A stretch of 63,104 nt of DNA. Origin: Alloprevotella sp. GTDB lineage: Bacteria > Bacteroidota > Bacteroidia > Bacteroidales > Bacteroidaceae. Of the stretch, positions 27,701 to 37,357 are shown in pieces; position 1 is the first letter of the stretch; the number at the start of each line of letters is the position of its first letter. Where the stretch lies: NCBI GenBank assembly GCA_017477205.1, contig JAFUXE010000055.1, positions 1 through 63,104 of the forward strand, written 5' to 3'. The translations under genes were made by a program, and so were the position numbers. The notes beneath the pieces were generated by a model. That model saw only the letters and a program-made list of their open reading frames with translations. It was not told the origin of the DNA and ran no database searches.

Positions 27701-30583
27701 ATGTTACAAAAGATACAGACACAAATCGGCGTCATCAACGATTCCCTCAAGTGGATACGCAAGAATAAGCCCGAACAGTACGAACAGCGCTTCCTTCAGC
27801 TCGTGGAGGAACGCCGCAAGCTCCGCAAGATGGCCGATGCCGAGCGCGAAAATCCCGCCATCGCCGCATACGGCGAGAGCCAGGTGGGAAAGAGCTACCT
27901 CATGAGCAACATCCTGCAGCGCGACGGAGAGCCTTTCCTCGTCCGCGTGAACGGTCGCGACTACGATTTCATTGAGGAGATGAACCCCATCACGCACGAT
28001 ACGGAGGCCACGGGCGTCGTCACGCGATTCTCCTCCTACCTGCGCAATGCCGAACTCTTCAGCGAGGAGCATCCCATCATGATGAAGACCCTGTCCGTCA
28101 GCGACATCGTCCTCATCCTCTGCGACGGCTACTACAACAACCTCGTGGACTATACCTCCGACAGCGCAGAGGAAATCAACCGCCTCGCGGAGGACTTCTA
28201 CCAGCGCTACGTCTCGCAGCCGGAAGGTGCGAACCGTGCCGTGACGGAAGACGACGTGCTGGACATGAAGTACTACTTCAAGACCTACATCAACAATGCG
28301 CAACTCTACAACCAGTCCGCATTCTTTGACCGCATCTCGCTCATCATCCGCCGCGTCCCCGTCAGCGGCCTGCGCGAAATCTTCGCAAACCTCTGGCATC
28401 GCGACCCGCACATCACGGCACACTTCGACCGCCTGCTCGCCCTTGCGGAAAAGCTCAGCTTCTCCCGCATCGTCTACCTTCCCGTGGAAGCCGTCCTGCG
28501 CAACGGGCACAACGAGAACACGATTATGAGCGTGCAGTGCCTCAACGGACTGGGAAACGAGGCGGGCACGAACGCCTGCGACGTCTATCTGCGCGGCGAA
28601 AGCGGCGATTTCACTACCGTCAGCCGCCTCAGCAAGTCCGAGCTTGCCGCCATTTGTTCCGAGGTTGTCTTTCGCATCGGCGAGGAGTACCTTGAAAGCT
28701 CCTCTGCCTACGACTTCACGATGATTGACGACCCTCTCACGGTGGGAAAAATCTCCCGCGAGAAGGTGAAGAAGGACATCCTCCGCTACAACGACCTGCT
28801 TGACTTCCCCGGTGCGCGTTCGCCGAAAAAGCACATGAACGACAAGCTCGGCGACCTGAGCATCATCAACGAGATTTATCTTCGCGGCAAGGTGACGTAT
28901 CTTTTCAACAAGTACTGCGAAAACCGCGAGCTTTCAGCCCTCCTCTACTGCCACCACCAGAAGCAGACGGAAGTCTCCACGCTCTACATCACCCTGAACG
29001 ACTGGGTGAACAAGTACGTCGGGGACACGCCCGAGCGTCGCCGTCGCACCCTGGAGACCACAAACGGCATCTCGCCGCTGTTCTACATAGCGACAAAGTT
29101 CAACATCGACATGTCCGAGGAGCAGAGCGACGCGAAAAATGAGCGTCAGGCCATAGACGGCCGCTGGGAGGAGCGTTTCACGAAGGTGCTCTATACCCAG
29201 TGCTTCAATGCCAAAAGCGTTGACTGGGTGCGCAATTGGTCGGCACCGGGAGAACGCTTCCACAACAGCTATCTGCTCCGCGACTTCAAGTATTCCGGCG
29301 AGAAGGGCAGCAAGCTCTATGCGGGCTTCAGCACGCAGAAGCGCGAGACGGCCTCGACGATGCCCGACAGCTACTACCGCAAGCTTCGCACCTCCTTCGT
29401 GGAAAGCGATGACGTGGCTATGCTCTTTGACGATCCCGCAAAATCCTGGGACGTGGCCGCCACCATCAACAACGACGGCGCGCTTTACATCATCGAGCAG
29501 CTCACGAAGGTGGCCCGCTGCATGGAGAAGACGCGCGAATACCTCTTCGGCACGCAGCTTTCCGACACGAAAGGCAAGGTGCTCAGCATCCTGAAAGAAT
29601 ACCACGTGTCCGAGGATGCCGTGGAAATCCTCAACGAGAACGTCCGCAAGGCCACGAGCATCATCCGCGAGCTGGACTTCACCTGCAACGAGGACAACTA
29701 CTACTTCGGGCATCTCATGCAAGCCCTCCAAACGACGGAGACGGAGTGTCTGCGCGTCGTCCATAGGATTGTCCAGAATCCCGAGACAAACACCACGGTC
29801 AACGACTTCAAGGAATACGAAATCATCCTGCGACGCATCGGTACGCAGCTGGACGCCGCGAAGAGTGACGACGAGCGCTGGAACGTCCTGATGCGCGCCT
29901 ACGCCTTCGCCTCCCGCGAAGATGCCGAGGAGTACCTCAAGCGTCGCGGCGTGCGCCCCGAAGTGCTCTTCCGCCACAAGGAAACCATCAAGCCCAAGAA
30001 GAATTCCAACATCATCGCCGACCAGGTTTACGAGATGTGGCGCACCAGCATCACGTCGATGGACTTCATGAACGACTATGCCGACGCTACAGGTTTCGAC
30101 AGCATCGTTATGGGCTCCTTCGTGGACAACGTCCTGCTGACGAGCCGCCACGTCGGATTGCCGACGCACCTTGCCGACATGATTGCCGACTACGTGAACG
30201 TCGTAGGCCTCCATCTCATCAACGAAAGCCTCATCGCCGACATGCTGGCCAGTGCCATCAATGAGTTTGTCAAGGATTTGGGCTTCTCCCTCCTGACGGA
30301 AGAAGAGCGGAAACGCGCCCGCGAAGTGGCGGCACAGCAGCACCTGCCCGTCTTCCGCTACATCGGACGCCCCGAGCGCAAGGCGCACTTCGAGGAGAGC
30401 GAGCTCACGACGCTTTTCAACGAGCTCACGACGAATCCGATGGCTCTGACGCCCGCCTTTGAGGACAACTACTACACGTGGCAAGAGTACATCTACGTTT
30501 CCTTCATCGCCTATCTGAGTATTCCCGACTACGACAAGGAAGCCAACGACCAGCTCACCGAGATTCTCAAGAAGGTTGCATAG
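27701..30583 (+). CDS. srfC: SrfC-like P-loop GTPase
   Basis: 960 residues, matching the SrfC (Virul_Fac) family in size and partnership with SrfB. Residues 1-50 are a charged helix. The P-loop GESQVGKS is at 58-65, a switch-I-like TEATGVVTR at about 101-109, and a G3-like LLDFPGAR at 366-373 after an unusually long insertion. The remaining ~580 residues are helical, reminiscent of dynamin-like stalks; that is inference. No signal peptide. It lies 12 bp after srfB and 23 bp before the protease gene. Confidence 0.75.
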   Translation: MLQKIQTQIGVINDSLKWIRKNKPEQYEQRFLQLVEERRKLRKMADAERENPAIAAYGESQVGKSYLMSNILQRDGEPFLVRVNGRDYDFIEEMNPITHDTEATGVVTRFSSYLRNAELFSEEHPIMMKTLSVSDIVLILCDGYYNNLVDYTSDSAEEINRLAEDFYQRYVSQPEGANRAVTEDDVLDMKYYFKTYINNAQLYNQSAFFDRISLIIRRVPVSGLREIFANLWHRDPHITAHFDRLLALAEKLSFSRIVYLPVEAVLRNGHNENTIMSVQCLNGLGNEAGTNACDVYLRGESGDFTTVSRLSKSELAAICSEVVFRIGEEYLESSSAYDFTMIDDPLTVGKISREKVKKDILRYNDLLDFPGARSPKKHMNDKLGDLSIINEIYLRGKVTYLFNKYCENRELSALLYCHHQKQTEVSTLYITLNDWVNKYVGDTPERRRRTLETTNGISPLFYIATKFNIDMSEEQSDAKNERQAIDGRWEERFTKVLYTQCFNAKSVDWVRNWSAPGERFHNSYLLRDFKYSGEKGSKLYAGFSTQKRETASTMPDSYYRKLRTSFVESDDVAMLFDDPAKSWDVAATINNDGALYIIEQLTKVARCMEKTREYLFGTQLSDTKGKVLSILKEYHVSEDAVEILNENVRKATSIIRELDFTCNEDNYYFGHLMQALQTTETECLRVVHRIVQNPETNTTVNDFKEYEIILRRIGTQLDAAKSDDERWNVLMRAYAFASREDAEEYLKRRGVRPEVLFRHKETIKPKKNSNIIADQVYEMWRTSITSMDFMNDYADATGFDSIVMGSFVDNVLLTSRHVGLPTHLADMIADYVNVVGLHLINESLIADMLASAINEFVKDLGFSLLTEEERKRAREVAAQQHLPVFRYIGRPERKAHFEESELTTLFNELTTNPMALTPAFEDNYYTWQEYIYVSFIAYLSIPDYDKEANDQLTEILKKVA

Positions 30584-30606
30584 AACAATAAGCTGACGAT
30601 AAAAAT

Positions 30607-32214
30607 ATGAAGAAGATATTCTTTTCCACAAAAGGCAAGGCCGACGGGAAACTTCCCTTCTGGCACCCGTGGGGACTGGGCGGCTGCCTGGGACGACTGC
30701 TCCTCTTCGTCCTTCTCCTGCTCATCCTCCTGTTCCTGCTGAGCATGTTTCGTCGGTGTGACGGAAGCTTCTTTTCAGACGTCCCCAACGACACGGAGCT
30801 ACGCGGTGATGCACCTTTCACGCCCGTGCCGGTAGATACGACGGTGGGAGGCGGCGACATGAACAACATTCCCGATCCGGGAGAGTTCCTGCCCGACTCC
30901 GCACACAACCGCGTGCCGCCCTACGACGACCGTGACGTGACGACGGACTCCGTATCGCGCCGCAGCGTGGTCACGAACAAGCTGAACGTCATCCTTGACT
31001 CTGAGGCCAACAACGATACCTACAGGCAATGGGCCCGCGAGTTCAAGGAAAACTATCCCGACAGCGCATACAAAATCCTGTACTATCATCCGCTGACAAA
31101 GCTGATACAGATAGGCATTCCCGCAGAGCGCCGCGAGGCTCTTGTTACGGAGCTTCCCAAGAAGATTACGGACATCAAGTTCAAGGTTTTCATGGAGGAA
31201 CTGTTCAGCGTGGCCGCTGCCCGTCCCAACGACCTTGTGTTCAAGGACCCAGACAAAAGCTGGTTCTTCCCGCAGATCCAGGCGTTTGAGGCCTGGGACA
31301 TTACGCGAGGCTCGGAAAACGTGGTCGTTGCCATAGTGGACAGTTTTTTCGACGTTTACCATGAGGATTTGAATTCCACGCGAATCGTGAAGCCCTATAG
31401 CGTGCCGCGACATTCCGGCAACGTGATGCCGCCGCCCCTGAACCAAACCAGTGAAGTGCCCTTCATTCACGGCACGATGGTGGCTTCGATGGCCGTGGGA
31501 AACCAGAACAACGGAACCGGCACAAGCGGCATTGCGCCGGGGTGCAAGTTCATGCCCGTCAGCGTGGGCGATGAATGTACGTCGATGACGCTTCTCGAAG
31601 GTTTGCTCTATGCCATCTATCAGGGCGCAAACGTCATCAACATTTCCATGGGGAGCAGCTATCCCGACTTCGTGCAGCAAGTCCTCCGCAGCTTCACGCC
31701 TGCCGACATGGCGCGCTACAACCGGGAACAGCTCACCTATTCCTACGACATCTGGGACTATGTGGCAAGCCTCTGCGAGGAACGTAACGTCACCGTCGTT
31801 TGGGCAGCCGGCAACGATGCCCTGTTCATGGGCTGCGACCCCAGCAAGCGCGGCGACAAGTGGATAAAGGTTTCCGCCATCGACCGCAATCTGAGGATGG
31901 CAAGCTTCAGCAACTTCGGCAACTTCCCCGAGGTCGGCCTTCACGAGTCCACGGTTTCCGCTCCGGGCGTGGATATCGTGGGCGCGTTTCCCTTTACGAA
32001 CAATTATGCGGCTTTGGAAGGCACGAGCTTCTCGGCGCCGCTTGTAACCGGCGCCGTTGCGCTGATGAGAAGCGTGGACCCTGAAATCAAGACGGCGGAC
32101 ATCATCAAAATCCTGAAGGAGACGGGAAAGCCCGTGCAAGGCTGTCCGCAGATTGGTCCCAACATACAGATAAAGGATGCCCTCATGGCCGTGAGGGCAC
32201 GACGCTCAGCCTGA
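30607..32214 (+). CDS. Membrane-anchored subtilisin-like (S8) protease
   Basis: 535 residues with one N-terminal transmembrane helix (LGRLLLFVLLLLILLFLLSMF), so the protease is likely periplasmic. A Pro/Asp-rich linker and a propeptide-like region (about 115-215) precede the S8 domain. Catalytic Asp245 (AIVDSFFD), His288 (IHGTMVAS), oxyanion Asn403 (AAGNDA) and Ser474 (GTSFSAP) are all in place, so it should be active. It sits between SrfC and membrane proteins in the same operon, suggesting that it processes a component or target of this system. Confidence 0.9.
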   Translation: MKKIFFSTKGKADGKLPFWHPWGLGGCLGRLLLFVLLLLILLFLLSMFRRCDGSFFSDVPNDTELRGDAPFTPVPVDTTVGGGDMNNIPDPGEFLPDSAHNRVPPYDDRDVTTDSVSRRSVVTNKLNVILDSEANNDTYRQWAREFKENYPDSAYKILYYHPLTKLIQIGIPAERREALVTELPKKITDIKFKVFMEELFSVAAARPNDLVFKDPDKSWFFPQIQAFEAWDITRGSENVVVAIVDSFFDVYHEDLNSTRIVKPYSVPRHSGNVMPPPLNQTSEVPFIHGTMVASMAVGNQNNGTGTSGIAPGCKFMPVSVGDECTSMTLLEGLLYAIYQGANVINISMGSSYPDFVQQVLRSFTPADMARYNREQLTYSYDIWDYVASLCEERNVTVVWAAGNDALFMGCDPSKRGDKWIKVSAIDRNLRMASFSNFGNFPEVGLHESTVSAPGVDIVGAFPFTNNYAALEGTSFSAPLVTGAVALMRSVDPEIKTADIIKILKETGKPVQGCPQIGPNIQIKDALMAVRARRSA

Positions 32215-32250
32215 AATCCTTAACGCTTAATCTTCAATATCCAACAGTAC

Positions 32251-33237
32251 ATGAAGCAAGACAATAACAACAATTCGCGCATCACGTTGGCGAATTTCAT
32301 ATCCTTCGGCCTCGGGCTTGCCGCCTTTGCCGTTTTCTTCTGGCTCGGCCTTCACTTCACGGGCTTTGAGCTCTCCACAAGCCTGCTTTGCTCCCTTGGC
32401 GCAACGATTCTCTTCGGCGTTCTGCTCTGGTTCCTGATTCGCGCAAAGGGCGTTGACCGCGACCGCAAGCGCTGGCGCGTCATTGAGTACGTCACGCTGG
32501 GCGTATATGTTGTCCTTGCAGCACTCTCCGTCTGGCCGATGTCGCGCTTCTTCAGCGTCAACAGCCAGTCCGACGAGATCAAGGCATTGGCAATGGAGGA
32601 CGTCAGAAACATCGAACACCTCATGAAGGACTTTCAGGATCAGGAGACGGAAAGCCTGAACCGCACGGTTACCGGCATGCAAACCTACGTGTCCGGCCGT
32701 CGCGCCAACGGCCCGTCGGACGAGATAGAGCGTTTCTTCGAGAATCCTGAGCACAAGGCCTCGATGAACGACGTGGGGGTTGAGGCTTATCGCAGCACAT
32801 GGTCGCGACACATCAACGACTATATCCTTGGCGACAAGGTGTTCGGAGCCACATGGCGCGCCGCCATTCAGGAGGCAGACCGCGAAATTGCTTCCTGGAA
32901 CATCCTGAAGGTGCCTTCCTCCGTCGTGGTTCTTGAGAACCTTTCCGTAGAAATAAGCACAACCCTGACGGAGATGTCGGAGAGCTTTCCCTTTCCTCTC
33001 ATCGAAAACCGCAAGATAGAGAAACCCAATCAGGCACGCCGCTACGGCATTCCGATGGTGAAGGCGAAGAACGCTTTTGACAGCATCGGGAACCTTTCCG
33101 CCAGCGGCATCCTCATCAGCCTTCTGATACACCTCGTCATTCTTTTCAACTACTTCATAGCCAATCGTTCCCGCAGAATCGTGGCCGCCGACGCCGGCAG
33201 GGCTAATACGGGAGGCGTTCTCCTGAAAAACAAATAA
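32251..33237 (+). CDS. Four-pass membrane protein of the srf cluster
   Basis: 328 residues with predicted membrane helices near 13-32, 42-62, 79-100 and 283-303. A soluble region of about 180 residues (with helical, charged stretches such as KALAMEDVRNIEHLMKDF) lies between helices 3 and 4. I recognise no family. It starts 36 bp after the protease gene and ends 6 bp before the second GTPase gene, so it may be the membrane platform for one of the cluster's NTPases; this is inference from order only. Confidence 0.7.
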   Translation: MKQDNNNNSRITLANFISFGLGLAAFAVFFWLGLHFTGFELSTSLLCSLGATILFGVLLWFLIRAKGVDRDRKRWRVIEYVTLGVYVVLAALSVWPMSRFFSVNSQSDEIKALAMEDVRNIEHLMKDFQDQETESLNRTVTGMQTYVSGRRANGPSDEIERFFENPEHKASMNDVGVEAYRSTWSRHINDYILGDKVFGATWRAAIQEADREIASWNILKVPSSVVVLENLSVEISTTLTEMSESFPFPLIENRKIEKPNQARRYGIPMVKAKNAFDSIGNLSASGILISLLIHLVILFNYFIANRSRRIVAADAGRANTGGVLLKNK

Positions 33238-33243
33238 AGCATT

Positions 33244-35070
33244 ATGCGTAGTAATCCCAATCCCATACAGAACGGTGCGCTCACGCCGGCACAGTTGCAG
33301 CAACTTGCCGCACAGTGCAACCGCATGCCCGTGCAACAACTCCTCACGCTCATCGAAGGAGGGCGCATCAGGTTTCCCGAAGACCTGACCATGCTGAGCC
33401 CCGAAAGGAAGGCTTACATAGAAGACGTACTCAGTTCGCGTCCGAACCCGCAGGAACAGGCAGAATGGTCGGGCGTGGAGGCGCTTCTGTCCGCTCCGCT
33501 GGCGGAAATGTCCGACGTTTCCCTTGCCATACTTGTGCAGAAACTCTCGGCCTACATTGCCGTTTGGCAGCCGCGCATGACCCCGAAGAACCACATCGCG
33601 GAAGCCAATGCGCAGATGGCAACGGCAGAGGCGGAAGTGCACAGGCGTGAGGCGGAGAAAGAGCTTCGCGAATGGAACCTGGTGAACAAGTCCGACGGCC
33701 GTGCCTTGCTGGGCTATTTAGATGCGCACCCGACTACGGTTTTCAAGGGAGAAATTGACGATTTCCTCTGGCAAACTGTGGACTCTCCTGCGACGCGCAA
33801 CAAAATTCTTGCTGCGCAGGAGTATCGCAACCGCTTCCCGCAGGGCAAGCACGTCGCAGAGGCCATTTCCCTCGTGCGCGAGTATGCCGACTGGATGCGC
33901 GTAAAAGCCGAGCGCGACATATTCTCCATCCGTGACTTCGTGAGCCTTCATGTCGGAAGCCGCTTCTATCAGGAGGCCCAGGGCCTCTTCCTCTCCCTCA
34001 AGGAGGAGGAAATGGCGAAGATGCGCATGGAGCCTTCCGGCTATTCACGCGATTTCCTGAACAGCCTGCGGCGTGCCGGCGTTTTCACCGACCAGGAACT
34101 CATCGCGGCGGGGGTACATTCGCAGCAGTCCCTGGCCATCCTGGATCATTTCGACGAGGTGAAGGACGGACTTCCCGACATCCAGTACGAAATCTCCCGC
34201 TGCCGACAGGAATGCGACATGGGTCGCACGGATATCTTCTTCTGGGGAATCCCGGCCACGGGAAAAAGTTGTATTCTGATGGGACTTATCGGTTCCAACA
34301 AGATGATGGTGGACCTGGTTTCTTCCGGCGGCCCCTATGCAGCTGCCTTGTCGCAGTATTTGGATGCTGGATGCACCATCGGACAAACGCCCGGCGAATT
34401 TGTGGCCACCATTCAAGGAACGATTACGGACGACCATGATACACCCCACAGAATCAACCTTGTGGAGATGGCGGGTGAAACTTTTGCTTTCAAGGTAGCC
34501 AACAACCCCGACGGCGAACTTTCCTTCGCCGACATGGGAAACGGAGCCGCCACGCTGCTTGCAAACAACAACCGCAAGATGTTCTTCCTGATTGTTGACC
34601 CGACGGCAAACGTCGTTGCCTTCAACCATTTCGTGGATACCGAGGGCGGACGGAAGCTTGTCCGCTCAAACGTGAACCAGCGCATCACCTTGCAGAAGAT
34701 GATAAACCTCATGGAGCGTCCCGAGAACACGGAGATCATGAAAAAGGTGGACTATCTGCACGTCATCATGACAAAGGCGGACGAGCTGGCCGAGGACCGT
34801 GAGGAGCGCAACGCCAAGGCGACGGAACTCTTCATGTCGCAATACCGTAACCTGCTTGACCCTGTCACGAATCTCTGCAAGCGCTTCAACATCAACCAGG
34901 CTACGGATGGCGTCCCGATGCTTTACACCTTCAGCCTCGGCGACTTCTATGCAGGCGGTGTCTATCAGTACAACAACTACGACGCGGACAAACTCGTCGA
35001 TGTCATGATGCAGACCGAGGGCGTGAGGAACACGACCTTCGGGGAGCGTCTCAAGAACCTGTTTAATTAA
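33244..35070 (+). CDS. P-loop GTPase-like protein of the srf cluster
   Basis: 608 residues. The N-terminal 320 are helical (a heptad-rich stretch around AEAEVHRREAEKELREW). A P-loop domain follows with Walker A GIPATGKS (335-342), a G3-like LVEMAGE (406-412) and a G4-like TKAD (510-513), the usual order for a TRAFAC-type GTPase. The G3 motif lacks the standard DxxG Asp, with Glu408 at its place. No membrane segment. It starts 6 bp after the membrane protein and ends 7 bp before the next gene. It could belong to the Double-GTPase/GAP1 conflict families, but I cannot confirm this from sequence alone. Confidence 0.7.
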   Translation: MRSNPNPIQNGALTPAQLQQLAAQCNRMPVQQLLTLIEGGRIRFPEDLTMLSPERKAYIEDVLSSRPNPQEQAEWSGVEALLSAPLAEMSDVSLAILVQKLSAYIAVWQPRMTPKNHIAEANAQMATAEAEVHRREAEKELREWNLVNKSDGRALLGYLDAHPTTVFKGEIDDFLWQTVDSPATRNKILAAQEYRNRFPQGKHVAEAISLVREYADWMRVKAERDIFSIRDFVSLHVGSRFYQEAQGLFLSLKEEEMAKMRMEPSGYSRDFLNSLRRAGVFTDQELIAAGVHSQQSLAILDHFDEVKDGLPDIQYEISRCRQECDMGRTDIFFWGIPATGKSCILMGLIGSNKMMVDLVSSGGPYAAALSQYLDAGCTIGQTPGEFVATIQGTITDDHDTPHRINLVEMAGETFAFKVANNPDGELSFADMGNGAATLLANNNRKMFFLIVDPTANVVAFNHFVDTEGGRKLVRSNVNQRITLQKMINLMERPENTEIMKKVDYLHVIMTKADELAEDREERNAKATELFMSQYRNLLDPVTNLCKRFNINQATDGVPMLYTFSLGDFYAGGVYQYNNYDADKLVDVMMQTEGVRNTTFGERLKNLFN

Positions 35071-35077
35071 GCAAACC

Positions 35078-37315
35078 ATGAACATGCCCAGCATATCTCT
35101 GGCTATTTTCGGAAACCGCATTTCTTCCGCGGGCTATGAGCCGCTCTACTGGCTCAACTCTCCTCCGTTCCCCGAACTTCCCAACTTGGGCTATCCGGGT
35201 ATGGCGGAGAATCCCTACTACTTTGTGGTACATAACGGAGCGAGCTACACGCAGTTCACGCTTGTCCATAACAATGTGAAAAGCTACATGGCCGCCCGTC
35301 CCGGCATGTTGAAGATTGCGATTTCGCTTCCTTATGGCTACGCGTTGGCGAATCAGGTCAGCCCCTTCGACTTGCTGCTGAAAATCCGCGAGACGTTTGT
35401 CCGTCAGTGCATGACGCCAATCGCTGGCGTTCAGGAAGGCTACAACTTCAAGGAGCGCATGGCCGACGAGTCGGTCTTCGTGAATCTTCTGGCACAGTAT
35501 CCGCTTGTTCCGTACCGCGTGGCATATCGCCCGATGACGGGAACAGGCAAGGCGCTCCTCCTGGCAGAATGGAACACCATCCGGCTTTTGTTCCGCGACA
35601 CCCATTATGCCGAGTTTACGCCTTATGGGGAGGTCGTCGTTGCCCCTCGTGGCATTCCGACGGAGTATTCTGCGAACCTTCAGGGACTGGAGATTCCGCG
35701 AAAGCTGAACCTGCGGCTTTATGTCAATGGCACGTACCAGCCCTGGCCGGTGCAGAACTTCTATGCGGAGCCCATTCAGATTGCCACTTCATACAATGCG
35801 CGGGCCTACGAGCCGCTGGAAGTTCGTTTCACGGTGGCGCAGCTCATGCAAAGCACGCTGCCGGTAGGAAATCTCTCCGCAGACGGCTATGGCTACCGCG
35901 TTGATTTGGATACAGAAAGGGAGATTGTCAACGTGAAGATTAATCCGCGCCCACGCGTAACCCAAGTGCGCGTGGCGGTTGAAGGCGCAGAGAATCCTGC
36001 CGCCCTCATTCCCCGGCTCAAGGTGAGCGTTGCAAACGGCATGGAGCGGCCTCTTGATGCCAATGCCTGCTTCACGCTTCGAGGCGAAGAACTTCTGGTG
36101 ACTCCCGTTGCGAAGTATCTCGGCGATGACTACATCCTTGAAAGCCAGAACTACGCAGACGGCGTGCTGCATGTACGTCTTCAGAAGCGTAGGGTGGAGG
36201 TAAGAAGCGGCGCGCTCTCAGGCAGTACGAGCGGGCGGACGCGTAACGTTACGGTGACATTGTGGATCATGGATCCGAAGGACATCCGTGACCTTAACCG
36301 TACAATAAATATATACGTGCGCAACACGCAGGCGAACCGCATGATGGAGCTTCCCCAGCGGTTTGACCGCGAAAGCAGTCCGCAAGGGGTTTACGTCACG
36401 CGTTTCCAATTGCCCGCGGAATTTGCGGGGGACGTGAACATCTCCTTCACTACGGATGCTGTCTCCCACGAAGGCCATCTCCACCTGAATCCCGGGGAAA
36501 ACGTTGTCCAAATCAAGCCTGAGCAGACAAAGTCCCTCACCTTCTTCAAGCGTTATGCCCGCGTCATCGTGGCAGGTCTGATCGTGCTGGCCGCAGCCTT
36601 CGCGCTGCTCCTGTTCTCTTTCGGTGTATATAAAATCTTCTTCTCCAAGAAGGACAAGGAGAATACGGAGCAGACTGACAGCTTGCAGCGGGCATCTGAT
36701 GACACGCTAAGCATCATGACGCCTGCCGTACCGCCATCGGACGGTATTGCGACGGAGGTGGAGTCTGTCATGAGCGTGCTGAGGAACCCGCGCCTCACTT
36801 TCGACGATGTATTCCATCTGGGTGCCCGCATCTCCGAGAATCCGAATCTTCCGGACTCCGTCGTTCAGCGCGTGAACGGATATCTGGAAATCGTAAGATG
36901 TTTGCGGACGGGCAACGTGGATGGCGCAGATAAGCTACAAACGGAGCATCACTATCTGCTTCCGGTACATGAACGTTTCTTCAAGGCTATATGGTCAAGC
37001 TATGTAGATGGGAATGGCCACGTCGTGAACTACAAAACGACAGCAGTCGGTCTCAAGGCCAAGGCATTTTTCAAAAAAAGCTATCGGGAATACAACTCCT
37101 TCGTGGAATACAACGAGAAGATTCCTTATAACGCAGAAGTGGCGAAGGCACAGAAAGACGCACTTGCAAACGGACAGGGAAGCAACGGGAATGTCCGACA
37201 AAGCAGGGGGCATGCCGGCGGTGGAGCCGCAGGCGGTTCGGGCTCGGGTGCCGGTAGCGGTTCGGGCTCGGGTACAAGCGGGAGAGGTGCGTCCGGCGGT
37301 ACTGATGAACGATAA
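35078..37315 (+). CDS. Large membrane protein paired with the GTPase
   Basis: 745 residues. Residues 1-490 are soluble with beta-rich character, starting SISLAIFGNRISSAGYEPLYW and including ISLPYGYALANQVSPFDLLLKI. One transmembrane helix (about 495-520, VIVAGLIVLAAAFALLLFSF) separates it from a helical C-terminal domain and a Gly/Ser/Arg-rich tail (from about 700). No signal peptide, so the N-domain is probably cytosolic and the C-domain periplasmic. The start lies 7 bp after the GTPase stop. The N-terminal pattern recalls GTPase-associated GAP1-type domains, a guess that needs profile comparison. Confidence 0.65.
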   Translation: MNMPSISLAIFGNRISSAGYEPLYWLNSPPFPELPNLGYPGMAENPYYFVVHNGASYTQFTLVHNNVKSYMAARPGMLKIAISLPYGYALANQVSPFDLLLKIRETFVRQCMTPIAGVQEGYNFKERMADESVFVNLLAQYPLVPYRVAYRPMTGTGKALLLAEWNTIRLLFRDTHYAEFTPYGEVVVAPRGIPTEYSANLQGLEIPRKLNLRLYVNGTYQPWPVQNFYAEPIQIATSYNARAYEPLEVRFTVAQLMQSTLPVGNLSADGYGYRVDLDTEREIVNVKINPRPRVTQVRVAVEGAENPAALIPRLKVSVANGMERPLDANACFTLRGEELLVTPVAKYLGDDYILESQNYADGVLHVRLQKRRVEVRSGALSGSTSGRTRNVTVTLWIMDPKDIRDLNRTINIYVRNTQANRMMELPQRFDRESSPQGVYVTRFQLPAEFAGDVNISFTTDAVSHEGHLHLNPGENVVQIKPEQTKSLTFFKRYARVIVAGLIVLAAAFALLLFSFGVYKIFFSKKDKENTEQTDSLQRASDDTLSIMTPAVPPSDGIATEVESVMSVLRNPRLTFDDVFHLGARISENPNLPDSVVQRVNGYLEIVRCLRTGNVDGADKLQTEHHYLLPVHERFFKAIWSSYVDGNGHVVNYKTTAVGLKAKAFFKKSYREYNSFVEYNEKIPYNAEVAKAQKDALANGQGSNGNVRQSRGHAGGGAAGGSGSGAGSGSGSGTSGRGASGGTDER

Positions 37316-37357
37316 TACATAATTTAGAACGCAGGAAGACGAAGAGTAAACTAAGAT

